This document shows positions 61,849-64,000 of a stretch of 64,000 bases of DNA, piece by piece. The position numbers and the translations under genes were made by a program. The DNA is from Streptomyces pactum (GTDB lineage Bacteria; Actinomycetota; Actinomycetes; Streptomycetales; Streptomycetaceae). Positions within the stretch are counted from its first letter, which is position 1. Every line of letters starts with the position of its first letter. The notes under the pieces are model-generated. The model had not been told where the DNA came from. It was given only the letters and a program-made list of their open reading frames with translations, and made no database searches. The stretch covers positions 5,146,001 to 5,210,000 of the forward strand of contig NZ_JACYXC010000001.1 of assembly GCF_016031615.1 (NCBI RefSeq), in the 5' to 3' direction.

Positions 61849-62193
61849 GTGGACACGTCCGAGGAAGGCGAAGCGCTCGATCCTGAGTGGGCCGAGATAG
61901 GCAACAACCTGAACGGCATCTTGCACGGTTGCCGAGACGCCTCGCCCGTTGCCGAGCGCTTCATCCGGGCCGGCTGGAAGTCAAAGTCGTCCTCCTGGCG
62001 CGGCTACGAGGTAGGAACCCGTTGGTGCGAGGTGGAGCTCGACCTTATCGATGGGCCGGACATCCTGTTGAACGGCGTTGTCGATCCGCAGCGGCTCGAT
62101 GAGCTCGCCGGTCTCCTCCACCGTTTCGGACTGACGTACTCCCTAGAGCTCTACGACGGAGACGGCACCCTGGTCCGCGAGATCCGAGCTTGA
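61849..62193 (+). CDS. Hypothetical cargo protein
   Basis: A 114-residue acidic protein, GTG 61,849 (DTSEEGEALDPEWAEIG; GYEVGTRWCEVELDLIDGPD). Family not recognised. It lies between the broken integrase and attR. The frame is intact, with a plausible purine-rich site upstream. Confidence 0.55.
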   Translation: MDTSEEGEALDPEWAEIGNNLNGILHGCRDASPVAERFIRAGWKSKSSSWRGYEVGTRWCEVELDLIDGPDILLNGVVDPQRLDELAGLLHRFGLTYSLELYDGDGTLVREIRA

Positions 62194-62279
62194 CTCGATG
62201 AACCGTGTTCAAGGCCGCTGGACGCGTCCAGCGGCCTTCTCATTTACCGGGGATGACCTGGGAAACGCCCCAAGATTCT

Positions 62280-62296
62280 GTCCACGAATAGTCCAC
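62280..62296. promoter_or_regulatory. Candidate integrase arm-type sites, right end
   Basis: GTCCAC-GAATA-GTCCAC: the same hexamer pair and 5-base spacing as at the left end, 92 bases inside attR. Confidence 0.5.
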
Positions 62297-62344
62297 AGAC
62301 CCCGACATACGGCCGATCCGACCCGCACACGCCTGCACATACGC

Positions 62345-62386
62345 GAAGACCCCGTCCTCAGCGTTTGCGCTGGTGGCGGGGTCTTC
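62345..62386 (-). terminator. Terminator delivered with the element
   Basis: A strong hairpin: GAAGACCCCG / CGGGGTCTTC outer stem with a nested CAGCG-TTTG-CGCTG stem. It stands just downstream of the reconstituted minus-strand tRNA-Arg and replaces the original terminator left at 47,444-47,475. Confidence 0.8.
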
Positions 62387-62387
62387 T

Positions 62388-62448
62388 GGCACTTCTTGCG
62401 AAGTGCCCCCGGCAGGATTCGAACCTGCGCACACGGCTCCGGAGGCCG
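62388..62448. repeat. attR: 61-bp direct repeat inside tRNA-Arg
   Basis: Identical to 47,480-47,540. It supplies the 3' half of the functional tRNA gene. The identity ends inside the anticodon stem, the usual crossover region for tRNA-targeting tyrosine integrases. Confidence 0.95.
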
Positions 62449-62475
62449 TTGCTCTATCCCCTGAGCTACGGGGGC
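62404..62475 (-). tRNA. tRNA-Arg (anticodon CCG)
   Basis: A full cloverleaf: acceptor GCCCCCG with CGGGGGC, D arm GCTCAGGGGATAGAGC, anticodon loop CTCCGGA with anticodon CCG, T arm GCAGGTTCGAATCCTGC and discriminator A. CCA is not encoded. The 5' half is chromosomal and the 3' half comes from the integrated element. Confidence 0.97.
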
Positions 62476-62872
62476 TTTGTCGCCGCTGTCTCGCGGCGAC
62501 GGGTAGAACATTACCAGCTCCGGGAGGGTGATCAGGAACGGGTTCCCCGGGAGGGCGCTCCGGGGCCCGGGACGGGCCGGGCGGGACCGTCGTCGCGGGG
62601 GCTCGACCATCGGGACCGGGCGGCGTCCGGCCTTCCCACCGGACACCGCCGCGCGCCGGCCCCGAGCCGGCGCACCCGCGGGGCGACCCGTCCTGCCGGG
62701 CACACCGCATGCGCCATCGGCCCCACACCCGACCGGCCCACCGCACCCCGGCGGCGCTCTCCCTAGCGCATCGGTCACCGCGGCGGCGGCCGGTCGGGGA
62801 AAGGTCCCTCGCACGGGGCGGAAGTGGGCAAAACCCGGACGGCGCGGTGGCCGCGCGCCTACCCTTCGAGAT
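62476..62872. other. Gap with tRNA and response-regulator promoters
   Basis: About 400 bases, mostly GC-rich and gene-free. No clear promoter consensus was found; the first 50 bases should carry the tRNA promoter (minus strand). Confidence 0.4.
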
Positions 62873-63313
62873 GTGCCTGGCGTGACCGGCCGGGTCCTTG
62901 TGGTCGATGACAACAAGGTCATCCGGCAGCTGATCAGGGTCAACCTTGAGCTTGAGGGTTTCGAGGTCGTGACCGCGGCCGATGGTGCCGAATGCCTGGA
63001 GATCGTGAACCAGGTCCGGCCCGATGTGATCACCCTCGACGCTGTGATGCCCCGGCTCGGCGGACTGCGCACCGCCGCGCTGCTCCGCGCGGACGAGCGG
63101 ACCAGACATGTGCCGGTGGCCATCGTCAGCGCCTGCACGCACCTGGAGCTGGACGGCGGGAGCGCGGTCGGGGTGGACGCGTTCCTCGCCAAACCGTTCG
63201 ATCCGGACCGGCTGGTGCGGCTGGTCCGGGAGCTCATACGCAACGGCGCCGGAGGAATGCCGGGTGCCGCGGCGGCGGGGGGCGCCGCGCCCGTGGTCGG
63301 GCCGACCGGCTGA
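62873..63313 (+). CDS. Single-domain response regulator
   Basis: A 146-residue receiver-only protein. GRVLVVDDNKVIRQLIRVNL supplies the acidic pair, DVITLDAVMPRLGG the phospho-accepting Asp, VAIVSACT the Ser/Thr, and FLAKPFD the Lys. There is no output domain; a short Ala/Gly tail follows. The GTG at 62,873 gives the family start VPGVTGRV; GTG 62,882 is an alternative. It lies beside tRNA-Arg and the ArgS-related gene in Streptomyces genomes as I recall them. The partner kinase is unknown. Confidence 0.88.
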   Translation: MPGVTGRVLVVDDNKVIRQLIRVNLELEGFEVVTAADGAECLEIVNQVRPDVITLDAVMPRLGGLRTAALLRADERTRHVPVAIVSACTHLELDGGSAVGVDAFLAKPFDPDRLVRLVRELIRNGAGGMPGAAAAGGAAPVVGPTG

Positions 63314-63447
63314 CCGTGGAGCGGTGCGTCCCCTCGCGGGACGGCCGGCGAGCGGGACGCGGTGCGGCAGGGCCGGGGGCGGACGCATGCAGTCCGAGGG
63401 GCGGAACGGTGCGCGGTGCGGCGGGTGTCCTCCCCTACGCTGGAGCC

Positions 63448-64000
63448 GTGACCCCCGACCAGCTGTCCCGCATCGTGCTGCACTCGGTGCGCCGTGCCGT
63501 GGACGCCGGTGAGCTGCACGTCACGGTGCCCGAGCGGGTGCTCGTGGAGACGCCGCCGCGGCCGGGCTGCGGGGACTGGGCGACCAACGTCGCGCTGCGG
63601 CTGGCGAAGGAGCTTCGGGGGCGTCCCGGCGGCCCCCGGGCGGTCGCCGAGGTGCTGCGCCGCCGGCTGGAGAACGAACCGGGGATCGCCGGGGTCGAGA
63701 TCGCCGGGCCCGGGTTCCTCAACATCACGCTGGACGCCGGTTCGCACGCCGGCCTGGTCCGTACCGTCCGCCGTCTCGGCACCACGTACGGGCACGGTCG
63801 GGCGCTGGCGGGCACCACGGTGACCTTCGCCGCCCCCACCGAGCCGCGCGCGGCGGTGGTGACCGAGGCCGCGGTGCGGCTGCTGCGCTCGCAGGGCGCC
63901 ACGGCCGCCGTAGCCCCCGCGGGTACCGCCGGGGAGCGGCTGCGGGTCACGCCGGTGCCGGACCGGGCGGGCGACCTCTTCGACCGGCTGGGCCCGGACG
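63448..64000 (+). CDS. nrtL: ArgS-related anticodon-binding protein NrtL (5' part)
   Basis: The gene runs off the window; 184 codons are seen. TPDQLSRIVLHSVRRAVDAG and RPGCGDWATNVALRLAKELRG match the N-terminal additional domain of arginyl-tRNA synthetase, and GVEIAGPGFLNITLD follows. In true ArgS an HIGH motif comes next; here the sequence TVTFAAPTEPRAAVV occupies that position, which marks the degenerate NrtL paralogue. GTG 63,448. Confidence 0.85.
   Translation, partial: MTPDQLSRIVLHSVRRAVDAGELHVTVPERVLVETPPRPGCGDWATNVALRLAKELRGRPGGPRAVAEVLRRRLENEPGIAGVEIAGPGFLNITLDAGSHAGLVRTVRRLGTTYGHGRALAGTTVTFAAPTEPRAAVVTEAAVRLLRSQGATAAVAPAGTAGERLRVTPVPDRAGDLFDRLGPD

Larger units (their letters stand above)
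47480..62448. mobile_element. Decayed AICE-type integrative element in tRNA-Arg(CCG)
   Basis: Bounded by an identical 61-base direct repeat that includes the 3' half of a tRNA-Arg gene. The right part holds pSAM2/SLP1-type backbone genes in order: traSA remnant (split by an IS481-family element), repSA remnant, xisSA, and intSA next to attR. The left part holds cargo: an NYN-like remnant and a seven-gene DNA-modification/defence operon. Codon use and base composition are visibly less GC-rich than in flanking DNA. Because the integrase is a pseudogene, the element is probably fixed. Confidence 0.92.

Overview
This is a high-GC actinobacterial chromosome segment, most probably from Streptomyces or a close relative. 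The evidence is the GC-rich third codon positions, GTG and TTG starts, a conservon operon (cvnABCD), a c-di-AMP riboswitch ahead of a cell-wall hydrolase, an HspR-type (HAIR) operator at lon, a rare TTA codon, and the gene content (DUF6104, kgd, lon, NrtL). Most genes outside 47.5-62.4 kb look like ordinary core or accessory chromosome.

Layout, left to right. 0-1.2 kb: end of a TetR regulator, a SARP-like regulator and a DUF6104 protein. 1.5-8.3 kb (minus strand): kgd, encoding the 2-oxoglutarate dehydrogenase/decarboxylase E1-E2 protein, with an apparent one-base frameshift; a two-component system; and a spermidine-synthase-like protein. 8.9-13.4 kb: lon behind its HAIR site, then a flavodoxin-fold NAD(P)H oxidoreductase and a TetR gene that share ACAGAC-N2-GTCTGT operators. 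13.5-24.9 kb: GH25 lysozyme, MarR regulator, PP2C-like protein, conservon, a styrene/indole-monooxygenase-type flavoprotein and an NlpC/P60 hydrolase. 26-29.3 kb: a TetR gene and two divergent diiron-type oxygenases, one with a TTA codon. 29.7-33.8 kb: polysaccharide deacetylase and an FtsW/penicillin-binding-protein pair. 34.3-42.5 kb: LysR plus MFS exporter, a stand-alone type II thioesterase, small proteins, a DHA2 exporter and a DUF427 protein. 42.8-46.1 kb: a riboswitch-controlled transglycosylase/LysM/M23 protein and three small genes.

47,480-62,448 is an integrated element of the actinomycete integrative-conjugative (AICE, pSAM2/SLP1-like) kind. It sits in the 3' half of a tRNA-Arg(CCG) gene and is bounded by an identical 61-bp direct repeat. 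Its base composition is clearly lower in GC. The mobility backbone at the right end is decayed: traSA carries three in-frame stops and an IS481-family insertion, repSA is a remnant, and the integrase has several frameshifts and stops. Only the excisionase looks intact. The left two thirds carry an intact, tightly overlapping operon of seven genes: an N4-cytosine/N6-adenine-type DNA methyltransferase, an unknown protein, a PLD-nuclease/SF2-helicase fusion, a 61-residue small protein, a DndD/SMC-like ATPase, a small protein in the DndE position, and a DUF1643-like protein. I infer that this is a DNA-modification/anti-phage defence system fixed in the chromosome by loss of its vehicle; it is the best candidate here for an under-described system.

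62.4-64 kb returns to core genome: the reconstituted tRNA-Arg, a single-domain response regulator and the start of the ArgS-related gene nrtL. All family assignments are by reading the translations and recalling family motifs; no searches were run.
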